From: Turritopsis dohrnii
Taxonomy: Eukaryota > Cnidaria > Hydrozoa > Anthoathecata > Oceaniidae
Reading direction: 5' to 3'
Length of the DNA: 64,000 bases
NCBI GenBank assembly: GCA_027922465.2
Contig: BQMF02000207.1
Span: 248,001-312,000, forward strand
The position numbers and the translations under genes are program-made. The notes under the pieces are model-generated. The model saw only the letters and a program-made list of their open reading frames with translations, searched no databases and was not told the DNA's origin. Shown here one piece after another: positions 26,101 through 35,914 of the stretch. Position 1 is the stretch's first letter, and each line of letters starts with the position of its first letter.

Positions 26101-28303
26101 CCAACAAATTTATGGTTCCTATGTGAACACTACCTTGCCTGCTATTAACATAGGCTTCCCATGCACTTCCTGGTCTCCTGTACCAACAACTTTATATCGA
26201 AAATTCATAGAGTATTTATGAATGTACTACATAAAGATGTCTATTTATAACAAACGGTTTATTTATATCAGAACTATTGCTAGTTTACCGTAAAGCGGGG
26301 TGACTTGAAACACCCAGGGTGACTTGAAACAGCGTCAAAAAAACGTTATTTCTCATGAAATAATGAATGAAACTCCGAATTTTTTTCAGATTCCGTTCGG
26401 AGACTATCTAGCGCAACATTTGATAGAAAAATTTCATTAATCAAGGAAGTTCTTCGGAAGCTGAAGATGAACAAAGCGCCGGAAATCAGTACCCCTGTAA
26501 AATAGCACGTCACAGCGATACAGCATATCGCCAAATATAATTTTTTTTACATTTGTAAAATAGAAAGGTCAAAGGGAGTAATTCCAGAATGTTATCAAAA
26601 AATATTTAAAATTGAAAGAAATATATGCCACTAAAATGTTTCGTTTTTTTTCACTCGATACACTTCGTCTCTTCGATTATTGCATGAATATTCTTATCAA
26701 TTATGATGCAATCGAATCATTGATGTGTGATAAAGTTCAGCCGATGGAGTTTCAAAGGTGGTATAAGTCATTTGGTAATTATTATAAGTTCCATTAATAG
26801 AAAGAGTCAATAATCTAAGAATTGAACCTCAATAGACTCGTTTTACTAAGTACCATAACTGAATACTTAGCAGAATTCTGAACAAATCGGTGCTGCAATT
26901 ATATCCTCCGTTCACAAGGCTATGGGCACACCATACTTATTTTGAAATTGGCGATAGACGGGCTGCATGTTGTTACTTTTACAATTTCATACTTAACCTC
27001 GTTACCAGGGCTTTTTCTTGCCTTTTTGATATATGGACGCCGTTTCATACTCCATATACATGTCATATGTAATGGCGCAATAAATTCGCGTAATCCGGAT
27101 GAAATGATGAAGCGCTTGTGTGGAAAAAACAAAGACGATGGATCAATTTCTAAGTGACATCTCTATCGAAATGGTAAAGGAAGTATATCCTAAACTAAGA
27201 GAAGCACGAAAAAGAAAGTTGGATACTCTGAAAGAGGAATTTTACTATAATGTTCAATTTACAAGTTTTAAGTACAGTCGTGTAAACTAGCTGTAAATTC
27301 AAATTCATCTTGCCTGCTTTCGATAGTGATTCTGAAACAAATACGTTATCACACGCTTAATGATTTTAATGGCTTCAGATAACTTATTTTTTACAATGTT
27401 TTACCATTCTGAAATTTTGAGTTTTCAAAATTTACTAACACTCTCCATCATTTAATAAAAATGAAACTGGCAATAACAAATTATTTTAATTTATGTTTTA
27501 TACGCAAGTAATCGTAGATCACACGTTTTCTGTTTTGGCGCTTTATACAACAACATTTTTGTGCAAACAGCACTGTTTCAAGTCACCCCTGCACGATAAA
27601 TTTCAGTAAGTGTACTTTGTGAAGCAATAACTTGAGATGGTATGCATCAATTAGTTTGAACACTTTGTTATCTGAAAGACAAAAGATGAATGGACCTTTT
27701 TTCAAAATGTCATAGTAATTACTTTCTTAGATTAAAAGTTATGAGCAAATCTTTTCAAAAAACGGCGAATTTTGTTTCAAGTCACCCCGTTTTACGGTAT
27801 CCTTTTTTCACTTGAAAAACGAAATCATATATTACATTATATTATATTCTATTGTATATAGAGACAACTTTTAATGCAATATATATATATATATATATAT
27901 ATATATTCTTCCTTTTTTCTTAGAAGAAGGGCATTATTTGTCTTAAAGATTAATATATATTACTTCTATATATATAGCCCAAACATTTGGCGTATGTCAC
28001 TTTCAAACTATTAATAATTAACAATTACAAGTGAAATTTGGAATTTTTTGTGCAATATTGTTAACATTGCACTATGCGTACTAATAAGAGAGAAAAATAC
28101 AACACAAACTTTACCGTTAAGTGGGTCTTTATCGGAGCATCTGAAAGACGATATTCCCCCGTAACAAGAATATCCTTATGCACTTCTTCTCGAAGGCATT
28201 TCTTCGATCTAGCAGATAAAGTAAAAGACAAAGCAGAAACTTTAGAATTGATAATACAAATAAATGCGAAAGTCCACAATAATGCTTCCAAGTTCCACGC
28301 CAT
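8036..28303 (-). CDS. TMED10: p24 family cargo receptor TMED10, complete, five exons
   Basis: TMED10 (p24 delta / Tmp21) is a type I membrane protein that cycles between ER and Golgi in COPI and COPII vesicles and helps sort cargo, including GPI-anchored proteins. Spliced coding exons, minus strand, are 28303-28115, 9148-9037, 8938-8862, 8758-8632 and 8160-8036: 630 bases, 209 residues, against 219 in human. The protein has a signal peptide (about 1-25), a GOLD domain with the conserved Cys pair (C36 in SKKCLREE, C96 in FEVCF), a coiled coil (about 127-168), one membrane span (about 177-198) and a cytosolic tail with FF (200-201) and KK (204-205) for coat binding. The tail ends KKLIEN, one residue longer than the usual KKLIE. 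All junctions are GT-AG and keep phase. The ATG has a good context (AAGATGG). Intron 1 is 19 kb and packed with transposons. Confidence 0.95.
8210..8573. mobile_element. hAT-like MITE in TMED10 intron 4
   Basis: Inverted ends share 15 bases exactly: AGGGTTGCCAGCAGA at 8211-8225 and its complement at 8557-8571, with CAG at the left tip as in hAT elements. The right half carries repeated TTCAAGGT/CTTTCAAGG motifs. It makes up most of the 471-bp intron. I could not confirm an 8-bp target duplication. Confidence 0.55.
8632..8758 (-). CDS. TMED10: TMED10 exon 4 (coiled coil)
   Basis: Between a TTTAG acceptor and a GTAC donor. Encodes the helical region containing [19 protein letters not shown] and the conserved [14 protein letters not shown]. 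Confidence 0.95.
8862..8938 (-). CDS. TMED10: TMED10 exon 3 (GOLD domain)
   Basis: Between a CACAG acceptor and a GTAAGA donor. Encodes [16 protein letters not shown], the conserved end of the GOLD domain. Confidence 0.95.
9037..9148 (-). CDS. TMED10: TMED10 exon 2 (GOLD domain)
   Basis: Starts after CTCAG and ends before GTACAG. Encodes [20 protein letters not shown] followed by [12 protein letters not shown], the most conserved block of the p24 delta class. Confidence 0.95.
9149..10489. other. Start of 19-kb TMED10 intron 1
   Basis: Intronic. I see no gene or clearly bounded element here; several short open frames are unsupported. Confidence 0.4.
10490..10770 (-). pseudogene. HIRAN-like domain relic
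   Basis: The minus strand reads [19 protein letters not shown], then after a one-frame shift [20 protein letters not shown], and further on [16 protein letters not shown]. The pattern (R)GxHVYxxxWxP, then an N/EYDxxVxxV block, then a GKR near the end resembles the HIRAN-like proteins found in many copies in cnidarian and fish genomes. At least one frameshift, no clear start. It lies in TMED10 intron 1 on the same strand but does not join its reading frame. The family call is tentative. Confidence 0.4.
11132..11554. mobile_element. TACCTTAAGGG inverted-repeat element, copy 1
   Basis: Bounded by TACCTTAAGGGAACAAATTA on the left and its near-complement (ending ATTCCCTTAAGGTA) on the right. TA at each tip fits a TA target duplication. 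The interior repeats GCGGAATTAATTAATGCGAA. Non-coding. Confidence 0.65.
11930..13102 (+). pseudogene. Pogo/Tigger-like transposase relic
   Basis: Pogo-type transposases combine CENP-B-like helix-turn-helix domains with a DDE domain. A segment near 12160-12230 ([15 protein letters not shown]) resembles the second helix-turn-helix. From 12495 the frame reads [25 protein letters not shown], then [20 protein letters not shown] and VIIPEG: the first and second catalytic Asp blocks of the DDE_1 family (MDET...TTGHEK, WDSF...H). A C-terminal acidic part follows to 13102 in another frame ([14 protein letters not shown], later [19 protein letters not shown]). Internal stops and shifts make it dead. 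Ends of the element were not found. Confidence 0.7.
13140..14158. other. Intronic, with GTCCGAC-rich palindromic stretch
   Basis: No gene. At 13977-14029 the motifs GTCGGACA, TGTCCGG and GTCGGACATGTCCGAT form a cluster; related words recur at 18515-18550. Confidence 0.4.
14159..14476 (-). CDS. Unrecognised acidic open frame
   Basis: 105 codons with a basic start ([16 protein letters not shown]), a Ser/acidic middle ([20 protein letters not shown]) and a hydrophobic end. The basic-then-acidic layout is common at the front of transposon-encoded proteins, and it lies beside the GTCCGAC cluster. No family recognised; it may be chance. Confidence 0.25.
   Translation of the reverse strand: MWVEEKDRQPNQRKRSQYKPGTGLKRKLASLSDCSSSEEEADDTYLDDFFGDDDEYEDFLRFLIRQTFSFEFCLFVSEMINSEVESSIYCVKANSKVLSKKKPQQ
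14735..15546. mobile_element. Harbinger family non-autonomous element, copy 3
   Basis: Left end CGGTAGCAGCGAAGCGAATA directly after TTA (14732-14734), then the CTCC microsatellite. Right end GCTGCTACCGTTTTGTGCCA ...GGCTCTTG. The base triplet after the right end is TTC, one change from TTA. No coding sequence. Confidence 0.75.
15547..16589. other. Intronic spacer
   Basis: AT-rich; overlapping open frames on both strands near 15811-16503 show no family resemblance. Confidence 0.35.
16590..17237. mobile_element. TACCTTAAGGG inverted-repeat element, copy 2
   Basis: Left end TACCTAAGGGGATTTTTTTT then GCGTGGATTAA; right end TAGTCCACGCAAAAAAATCC then CTTTAAGGTA. TA at both tips. The interior has repeated CGCAAA/TTTGCG words. 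Non-coding. Shares its interior with the copy at 41804. Confidence 0.75.
17345..17960 (+). repeat. Dispersed repeat, shared with 59385-59960
   Basis: A unit of roughly 600 bases starting near GTAGTTGCAACTTGTGGAGA and running through ATGGGATTATTTGAAC, GATTTTCATATTGTATGTTA and GAGGTCTTCAGTTTTTAAAC occurs again, in the same orientation, inside a HAAO intron. Class unknown. Confidence 0.65.
17961..18937. other. Intronic spacer
   Basis: No gene supported. Contains the GTCGGACA/TGTCCGACCGC words at 18514-18551 that echo 13977-14029. Confidence 0.35.
18938..19047. repeat. Long hairpin, 28-bp arms
   Basis: Arms 18938-18965 and 19020-19047 are complementary at 27 of 28 positions (TTATGCAATGCATAATTATG against TTATGCAACGCATAATTATG in the first 20), with a 54-base loop. 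Probably a miniature transposon. Confidence 0.75.
19170..22146 (-). mobile_element. hAT element carrying KIAA1586/ZNF862-like transposase
   Basis: The right tip reads TTCGAACCCTG at 22136-22146, i.e. CAGGGTTCGAATTAACATAT on the minus strand, a typical hAT start. Both subterminal regions carry TGCGATGC/GCGATGCG words (19281-19315 and 22051-22128), as is usual for hAT ends. The left tip is not clear: 19170-19250 has only degenerate candidates, so the left coordinate is approximate and no target duplication can be claimed. Confidence 0.6.
19441..21633 (-). pseudogene. hAT transposase-like gene (KIAA1586/ZNF862 type), frameshifted
   Basis: hAT transposases cut and paste DNA; this branch also includes host proteins such as KIAA1586 and ZNF862. 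The gene reads leftwards in three frames. Part one (21633 to about 21225) has a Cys/His finger (CCVVCKEYE, then [15 protein letters not shown]). Part two (to about 20870) includes [18 protein letters not shown] and GLNVDGAS, with the first catalytic Asp region. Part three (20871-19441, 476 codons) runs through [15 protein letters not shown] and GTRWIAHR to the C-terminal hAT dimerisation block ([20 protein letters not shown]) and an acidic tail. Two frameshifts break an otherwise nearly stop-free 2.2-kb frame, so decay is recent. Confidence 0.8.
22693..26073. mobile_element. TACCGTAAAGCGGGG element A, no coding
   Basis: Left end TACCGTAAAGCGGGGTGACT then TCGATCA, followed by a second GCGGGGTGACTTCGATCA. 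The right end is the complement (GATCGAGGTCACCCCGCTTT then ACGGTA). A further internal copy of the motif in reverse lies near 23684-23702. TA at both tips. No transposase; about 800 bases of it is Harbinger copy 4 nested inside. Superfamily not assigned. Confidence 0.75.
24057..24860. mobile_element. Harbinger family non-autonomous element, copy 4
   Basis: Bounded by CGGTAGTAGCGATAGCGAAT and CTGGCTCTTG, flanked on both sides by TTA (24054-24056 and 24861-24863), the clean Harbinger-type duplication that fixes the family ends. Nested in element 22693-26073. Confidence 0.8.
26286..27799. mobile_element. TACCGTAAAGCGGGG element B, no coding
   Basis: Same first 20 bases as element A, but the word after GGGGTGACTT is GAAACA instead of CGATCA, and it is repeated once (CAGGGTGACTTGAAACA). 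The right end is TGTTTCAAGTCACCCCGTTT then TACGGTA. A reversed internal copy lies near 27567-27584. TA at both tips. No coding sequence. Confidence 0.75.
27880..27906. repeat. TA dinucleotide microsatellite
   Basis: Uninterrupted alternating T and A. Confidence 0.9.
28115..28303 (-). CDS. TMED10: TMED10 exon 1 (signal peptide, start)
   Basis: Begins with ATG in AAGATGG and encodes a hydrophobic signal peptide ([20 protein letters not shown]) and the family block [18 protein letters not shown]. Ends HLT before the donor GTAAAG. Joined in phase to exon 2 it gives [14 protein letters not shown], which aligns without gap to TMED10. Confidence 0.92.
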
Positions 28304-29547
28304 CTTTAAAATCTAAAATTTTGTGATCAAGTCAACGTGGCGACGGAGAATCGAGACAAGAAACGAAGAGGTATGGGATATAGGGTTTGGTGTAAAATTC
28401 CATCAATAATATAGAAGCACATGGAATGAATGAGTAGGTGTATGCTCTAATTTTTATTTACATTTCTATTGATAGACCGAATTATAATATACAATTTTTA
28501 TAAAAGTCATTTTATAAGAAGGCGAGCTTCAGATTTGGCCAAAAAATAAGAACGACCTGAGGCTCAAATTATTGTTACAAGAATAGCCTGCTGCTGCCTC
28601 AATTTTTGTATATGTGACGTTCTAGGCCGGCGTCTGTGTAACAAAAAGATGCTCAGAAAAAATATTCCGCTGTACAACTTGCAGACCACACTTTTATGCT
28701 GGAATAATTGTGTGTGTATGTGTATTTTCTTATTCTTATCTTTGCCAGTGCGTGCGTCCACAATTTTTATCACAATTATCATTCTAGCATACCGGTATTC
28801 GTTTCGTATACTTTTTTTTTGATTTTTTTTTTGATTTTTTTTTTTGATTTTTTTTTTTGATTTTTTTTTTTAATCCTGTAAATAAATATTCGTTTAATAA
28901 AAAATAAATGTTAAGGGGTGTGTAGTGGTTCTGAAACAAAAAAGTTCCCACAAATTCGCTGGTCCGTTATGATGTAATAACCCAAAAACACATTTTGTGA
29001 CGTCATAAGAAGAAGAAAAAATTCAAAATGGGGGAAAAAAACTTTTCCTACCAAACATATATCTGAAAATGTATTGTAGACTGTTTATGGAACAAAGACG
29101 ACTATTGGATTTTACCCATGCTTTCAGGAGGAGGTGTGTGGTTCTTTTCTGTTCACCTAATTTTTGCTTTCATATGAACCAGAAACTAAATCAAAATGAA
29201 CAGGAGAGGACAATAAAGGACAATAAAGATAAATCCATTTAATTCATGTAATTAAGCAATTTCTGACGTAGGTTGCCTAATTTTTATGGCAATTTGTATG
29301 CGGGTATTTGCAAACACATGAAAGGAAATGTTTAAGACATGACCTTTTCAATCACTGTAAACTACTAAGTGAAACGCAGAAAGTAGAAGATTAATAGTCG
29401 ACAAATAAGCACGTATCAAATAGTCTTGGTCATAATCATCATTGTAATCATCAACGCCTATTTCTTCGTTTCTTATATTATCCGTAACATCATCCGCAAC
29501 ATGAGTATTTTGTAAAATGTAGAGGTGCCTGTGACATTGTGGTATTA
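28304..29547. other. Upstream region of TMED10 with T-tract repeat
   Basis: Should hold the TMED10 promoter; no clear TATA or other element can be named. At 28809-28873 GA followed by nine to twelve T is repeated five times. A short unit (CAGATTTGGCCAAAAAATAA) near 28531 recurs near 34800. Confidence 0.4.
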
Positions 29548-29591
29548 ACATCTTACATCTTACCTGTCCAACTAGGTAAGATGTAAGATGT
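29548..29591. repeat. Perfect 18-bp hairpin with 8-base loop
   Basis: Arms 29548-29565 (ACATCTTACATCTTACCT) and 29574-29591 are exact complements around GTCCAACT. Each arm contains a direct repeat of ATCTTAC. Confidence 0.9.
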
Positions 29592-29869
29592 ATTTTACAA
29601 ATTCTTTCGATGTTAGAATAAGTTGTTCCAGGAGAAATTCCTGTTCAGACAACCAAGGCTTAATCTGTGCTGTCATTGAGTTACACACATATTCCTTTTT
29701 CGCAATACAAAGCGTAAAACGTTGTTAATGGTTCTTTCAAAGATCGCTCACTTTTCTTTTGGTTGGAATCCTTCATTTGATGCAGATTCTTTACTGCTTC
29801 TTTGAATTATGGTACCATTGGCCATATCTGTGTTGGCCTTGTTTCTTCTCTGAAATCAATGTTATACAA

Positions 29870-30203
29870 GGGTGTATAGCTCACTTGGTAAGACGGTTGG
29901 CTTGTAATACAAGGGTGATAGTTGGTAGTGGTTCAAATCCTGGCACTGTAGAATGCTAATGTGATATGAAAAAAAAAAAAAAGCAACATATGCAACATAT
30001 GCAACGAAAGGTATAATGAGATATGTGCATGATGTGATGTAATGAACAAGTGCCTCAATAACATTAATAAAACCACAATCACCTATCAGTCTAGTATGTG
30101 CAAGTTCTCTGCCTTAAAATCTAAGGTATACATTCCTGGTGGAGGCCCACATCAGTGAATAACACTGACAGTTCCCCTCGGCCTCGTTAAAAAAAAAAAA
30201 AAA
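29870..30203 (+). mobile_element. tRNA-derived SINE
   Basis: The head resembles a tRNA: an A-box-like TAGCTCACTTGGTAAGA and a B-box GGTTCAAATCC (29930-29940), with a Thr-like anticodon arm (CTTGTAA). The acceptor arms do not pair, so it is not a working tRNA. An A tract follows at 29968, and a second segment (GGTGGAGGCCCACATCAGTG to CCTCGGCCTCGTT) ends in a 15-base A tract at 30203. Confidence 0.6.
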
Positions 30204-32396
30204 TTCAAACAAAGTTATGAACACACTGCTGTGAAATGCTGATGGTAGAGCTACAGAGATCATATTCATTTAAACAAGTGCTGTTTTATGGGATCTAACA
30301 ACAGAATGGGAAACACCATACCCAAAACCATTCAACTTTTGAATAAACTGTTTTTAGAGCCTGCTATCTGCCTTGTTTCCATGCTTAAAGATAATGCTTT
30401 TGTGCCCTTTGATGATGAAAATATCATATCTTGGGTGACAATCAAAACTTTTGGTTTAAACTCCTACACATATATTATCTAATGTGGGGTCATCAGAAAG
30501 ACCAAGGCATCAAGCCAAAAAGGTTTAAAAGTTTAAGAGGATTCAAACACTCCTTTAATGTCAGCTATGATGATTTGGGTGGCCACAAACAACTCCTGAA
30601 ATTTTTTTTGATTTCTAAAGATGAACTACATAAATTAGAAGCTGGTTGACAAATTTGTTGAAATATTCTTCTTGTTGAAATTCACATTCACTTTCTGTGT
30701 CACTTTCACTACTACCTTTCATTCTAACATTTCTGAATGCTTTTTTCAGGTGGATCATGAAAACATAGTTTCTCTTTAAACTTTGACATTATTTTCGGCT
30801 TGACTCTCCATCTACCATGTCCAGGCATTTAAACCCTTATTTTCTCTAACTATTTTGACAAACTCATCATATATACAGTTCTTTCGGCATGACAGTCTCA
30901 ATCAGTTTGATTACTCCTTCATCAATGTAATTGAATAGTAACTATTTAATAATAAATATTTTTTTCAAATCCCAAAGATGTAAATATACCCATTTTAATT
31001 GTGCACACACATGAAAACTCAATTTATGAGAAAGCATATTCTTTAGAACCTTTGGAGAAAATGTTATAATATAACCCACATCTAATAAATTGAAAGCAAT
31101 TCTGACCTTAACAAAGGACTTCCCTTTTCGCAAATGATACAAACCTCTTCCAAAATGCCAGATCTAGTTTTATTCTATGTGATCTTAATGCACCAGGAAA
31201 TTTGGGTAATGCTTTTGCTTAGAACAGCTAGGTTTGACTACTGTATATACTTGATAACTTCTTACTACTTGCAACCCTTCCTTGCTCTTTCCATTTTAGA
31301 TACTATTTGTGAATTTTCCGTAGCAACTGCTATGATAGTGTAAACTGAAATCTAACTGACTATTCTGGGTATTGACTAAAAAGGTAAACAATGCTACCTT
31401 AAACGTAGGATATAGATAAGTAGATTACAAAGCCAGCATCTAATAGAGACTAACAAGGCTGATTATAATATTTTTCGATACAAAAAACACATTTACATTC
31501 AGTAAAATTTAGCCTTAGCCTAATGAAGTTACAAGGTCGTTTAATTACTTTTTAACCATTTTTCTAATTATATTGTTATATAATAGGACTAAGTAATACT
31601 GGCTACTGAGGATTGTTTTTCTTTTTTTGGTTTGGTTCAATTACAATGGTTTTTGTGTGCCTAAACCCTCGAAGCAGTGCTACTGTTTAGGCTTTCATAT
31701 TTTTCGATAGTTATATTTAAAACAATATTCAAACAGCAGCCATCCTCCAGGAGAGGAGAGAGGGGATGATGATAAACAACAAACCTGATGACATGCTGAA
31801 CCAGTTCCTCTGGTGATGCTAACCACTGTTCATGTGAATTTTAAAAAGTATCAAAGGTCTTCTGCAATATTTTGTTTACTGTTTCTTCATTATTGTTCCC
31901 AGGAAAATGAAGAAAGCATTCCACCTTAAAGCTATCCCCTAACAATGTGGGGAGCAATTCAATTATTTATCATAACTAAAGTTAGCATCTTTAGTTTTTT
32001 TACCGATGTTATTTCACAGTCCTGAAATATAAGCACATTGTAATAGCAAGCTCCACCGAAACATAAGTCCGTAAAATATGCACCAGGGCATAACACTTAG
32101 AATCGTTCACATACGAAACAAAACGATTCTTTTTTGTAATGCATAACGATATAACGTTATATCGTTGTTATAAAGTAACGTTACTGTAATGATAACGATA
32201 AAACGTTACAACACAACGATAAAACGTTATACGGTTATGAAAACATTTTCTAGCAGTTCTTGCGAAAGTAACCACCATGAAATACAAGATAACCACCATG
32301 AAATTTCTTTCAGATATTTCAGTTTACAACACTTTGATATAAACTAAATGGAAGACTTCTCCATTTCCGAAGTAAACAATTCGTACTCCGGTCAAT
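30204..32396. other. Intergenic, nothing assigned
   Basis: Two short open frames (30288-30482, 30431-30649) have protein-like composition but no family. A perfect 22-bp palindrome (AACGATATAACG and complement) sits at 32145-32166, within a run of ATAACGATAAAACGTTA words. Confidence 0.4.
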
Positions 32397-33715
32397 TTAA
32401 AGGGGGATCAAACCCCAAATTTTTTTTTCATTAAATCCTCTTGTCAAGCCATAGTTTTATTAGGAAAAATAAAAAAATTCACTGAAACTGCTTTTTTCCT
32501 ATTTTTTTCTCTTATTATAAGTTCCTCTAACTTTGTTGAAAAAGTTCACGGAGGAAATTTCGTGATGTACATTATGCTCAACATATTTTTCTGCTCTCCG
32601 TCGTTATGATTTGAGTTACCTTGTGTCGAAGAATGGACTGTTTTTCATGTCTTATGTTTATTGTGACAAAAACGGGTGGCACATATTATTGATATCTAAG
32701 TTACATATCAAAAAACAGCAACAGGTAATGATTTTATATACTTAACAAATAGGCTGTTATACGTCTTTTCTCAGAGTGACGAAGATTTACATGGAAATAT
32801 TTTTGATTTTTTGGGGCTAAAGTCTCATAAACCAACCCCCGTCTGACACATACTACATTTTGAGCTTGCACGTGCATGAATGTTAATCGATATAGCTTGT
32901 GACAAACTGTCTGAAAATTCTTTTTCCAGATAAACAAAAATCTAATTATTGTCCGTGTAGGATCTACATCACCACTCATGTCCTAATCTTTCAAAGTAGT
33001 GTGTACCCATGTTGTACGTGGCCGGTAGCTTGTGTAAAGCAGTTGTCTAAGAACTAGTACTTTTTAGAAATAGACTAGGCCTTATTAGAAATTCATATTT
33101 GTTTATTTTTTTGAATGCTTTTGGAGGAACGACAAAATATGAAGACAGACATGGAACAAAATGAAGATGTAAAAATATTTAAAAATGCATTATTTACGGC
33201 TTAATTACTTATGTACGTAGGCAAATTTTTAAAATTTTGATGACATCATCGATATCTTGTTACGGCCGTTTCCAAAACCATTCTGTTCGAAGTGTTTTGA
33301 AGTCTGGATGTGAAGTGATACACTGAATGTAATCCTGTTTATCGTTTAAAAGAGTTGCACTCTCCTGGCAGCATTAACATTCAATCAACTTCAAACAGAT
33401 TTGTTTAGACAGCACCCTAAACTCTTAATTACTTCATCTTCCTCGTCAGTATCAGATATCTTTGGTGATATTCTGTTTCACTGTTTGCCATCCTTATCAC
33501 TTCTCTATGATCGAGCGAAACTCAAGCGTAATACACGTCATATCACCTGACTACGGCTTCTGTCTTGGACCTCAGCGCTAATGTTTTTGGGTTCAATTAT
33601 GCTGAATTACGAAGAGAAGGAAGATTTTTTTAGTCTCAAACAAGTTTTATTTTTATTAATTTAATTTTTTGAATGAATTTACAAAATTTTAACTGAGGGT
33701 TTGATTCCCCTTTAA
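32397..33715. mobile_element. TTAA-flanked inverted-repeat element, 1.3 kb
   Basis: TTAA at both edges. Left terminus AGGGGGATCAAACCC matches the reversed right terminus AGGGGAATCAAACCC at 14 of 15 positions. TTAA duplication with an AGGG start suggests a Kolobok- or piggyBac-like non-autonomous element. No coding sequence recognised. Confidence 0.7.
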
Positions 33716-35039
33716 TACACAGTAGGTTGTTTTTCAGGAATTGCCTCCCTATACAGTTCTAACTTTTCCGTAAGTTAATGAAAATTAAGAAGAGACAAAC
33801 AAATTTGAAAACAAATTGTTTCCACATACAGCGTCAAATGTTTGAACTTATGTTGAAAAGGCTTCTTATTTTAAACTTTTACAAAATCTATTTTCAAGAA
33901 AAACAAAAGATAAGCAAAAGGCTTGGGTAATAGCAAAGCTTAGAGTATTGTTAAAGCTATGATAGAAGTCATGGTTTTCTCCCATTAATAAATTTAGGGA
34001 AAAAAGGTTTTTCCAGCTATATACCGTGTGCAAATATGTAAAGTAGACACAAAAGTTGTAGAGCATTCACTTGAAGTCATGCCAGTAATTAAAAAATCTT
34101 ATTCCCTAGGAAATGTTTTTCTGTGATTGTCAGAAAGCAAATGGATTTTCTTTTACATTTTGAAAAATAAAAAAAAAAACTTCACAAAAATGAAGATAAA
34201 AATTGCAACAAAAAGTTAGATTTTTGCTTCGAAAAATCCATTACGTGAATGTCGAAACAAGAGTGTGGTAGATATATCCAAGTATATCTTTATAATGACA
34301 GATTTTCCCATATGTTAGTACATAGATGTTCCGAGAAAAGGTCAGTAATGTTTCATATTAATATTTTGTCTCTAATAGCAATCAACAACTCTAAAACAAG
34401 ACTTTGAAAAAATAATTCTATCATCAACGAAAATTTTCCATCTTCTTGCTCGAACTTTATTTTCTTCTCCTCAATAAGTCTGTTTTTTAATGAGTAAATC
34501 CGTATGAGTATTTGAGTAATCGTGAGTTACTCAAACTCTATTGTTTTAAGTCGGCCAATGCCTCTTTAATAATCACATAAGAACTTGTGTTGGATTAGGA
34601 TCAGGGTTAGGATTAGATATCAATAATCCGCCTATAATTCTGCATCTGAATATTTTTCAAGCTGACTGTGCTATTCGATTCAGTAAAGCAAGCATAACTG
34701 ACGTTTTGTTAAGCCCATGTTAGCATAAGGCATTTTGAATATTAACTTTCCATCAGCAATGTATGCTTTTTTAACAGTTTTATATAAAACTACAAGCATC
34801 AGATTTGGCCAAAAAATAAGAACAAAATAAAAACAACCTGAGGTTCAAATCATTTTTCCAAAAATAAAGATTAAATTGCAAGCTACCCATAAATCGTTTA
34901 GAAGTATATTGTTTTAACTTGTGTTTCTTTTCCCACCTACAATAAATGTGCAAAATATATGTATATAAATGATGTACAGCCTGCTTAGGCCGCTTGTAAG
35001 AAAATGTTTTGTTCCCGTTCTCCAACCGACCCTAAAAAA
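33716..35039. other. Intergenic, nothing assigned
   Basis: AT-rich. Only the short dispersed unit near 34795-34860 (also near 28531) is recognisable. Confidence 0.35.
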
Positions 35040-35229
35040 TGTCAAATTTACTTGTAAGTAAATAAATATGTTTCTGAATACAATCTAAAAGATTAAGAGA
35101 GTCTGAGGGTGCACCACCCCAAATATGGCAGCAATACTCAATACAAGGCCGCATAGTAGATTTATAGAGGTAAAGAATGGCATCAGGGCTGAGGTATGCT
35201 CTTGCACGAAGAAGGGAGCCCACCTTCAT
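35040..35229 (-). pseudogene. LINE 3' fragment (same family as 49026-51302)
   Basis: Encodes MKVGSLLRARAYLSPDAILY and MRPCIEYCCHIWGGAPSDSL, nearly identical to residues of the LINE at 50737-51054. This is the C-terminal reverse-transcriptase region; nothing else of that LINE is present. Confidence 0.8.
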
Positions 35230-35914
35230 TGAGGTCTCTTTTACATTTTTTCTGAAAATTGCGAATGGTCAATAATATTTTACAACTCTTCTTTTGCATA
35301 CTTCAATAAAATAGGAAGTTTTAAAACACAACTAAAGGCTGTAACTCACCTTCGTTTTTTAATGATATATTCGATAAAAAAATTCATTTTTTGTTTATCA
35401 TTTTCAATGATCATTAAATTTGAATATTTGAATATGTTCAAACTTTTCCTTATTTCATGATCTTTCTTTTGAAATTGAGAGACTTTACTGAATTTGAATG
35501 GCGCCAAATAAACGACAGTCTTCTCATTATGAGGCGCGCGATCTTGCTAGCGCTCGCTATAACCACGGCTGTTACGTTCGGAAATGCGATCGGGAAATTT
35601 GAGATTTTTCACCTTGCCTTACCTTTTTTCAAATATCTCAAGTTAGCAAAAAGGTATTTAAGTTCTGTAAAAAGCTTTTGATAGGTGATTAATTTTTCTT
35701 ATAAATAAAAAAAAAATTGCGAAAATTTCTATAAGATGAGGGTCAGAAAATTGGGGGATTTTGGGAAATTTGCCCCTCTCAAAAAAGAAATCAACAGATT
35801 TCAACACTGAAAAGTGTAAATTAGTAACAATTTTGTAGGTGTGATGAAAAATTTCATTGCCCTATGACATTTTCATTAAATCTTGATATCATTTTTGGGC
35901 TTATGTCCTATTTT

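Noticed and set aside
28074..28316. Plus-strand 80-codon open frame
   Set aside because: Antisense shadow of TMED10 exon 1.
29870..29945. tRNA gene (Thr-like)
   Set aside because: B box is good, but the acceptor arms do not pair and an A tract follows; better explained as a SINE head.
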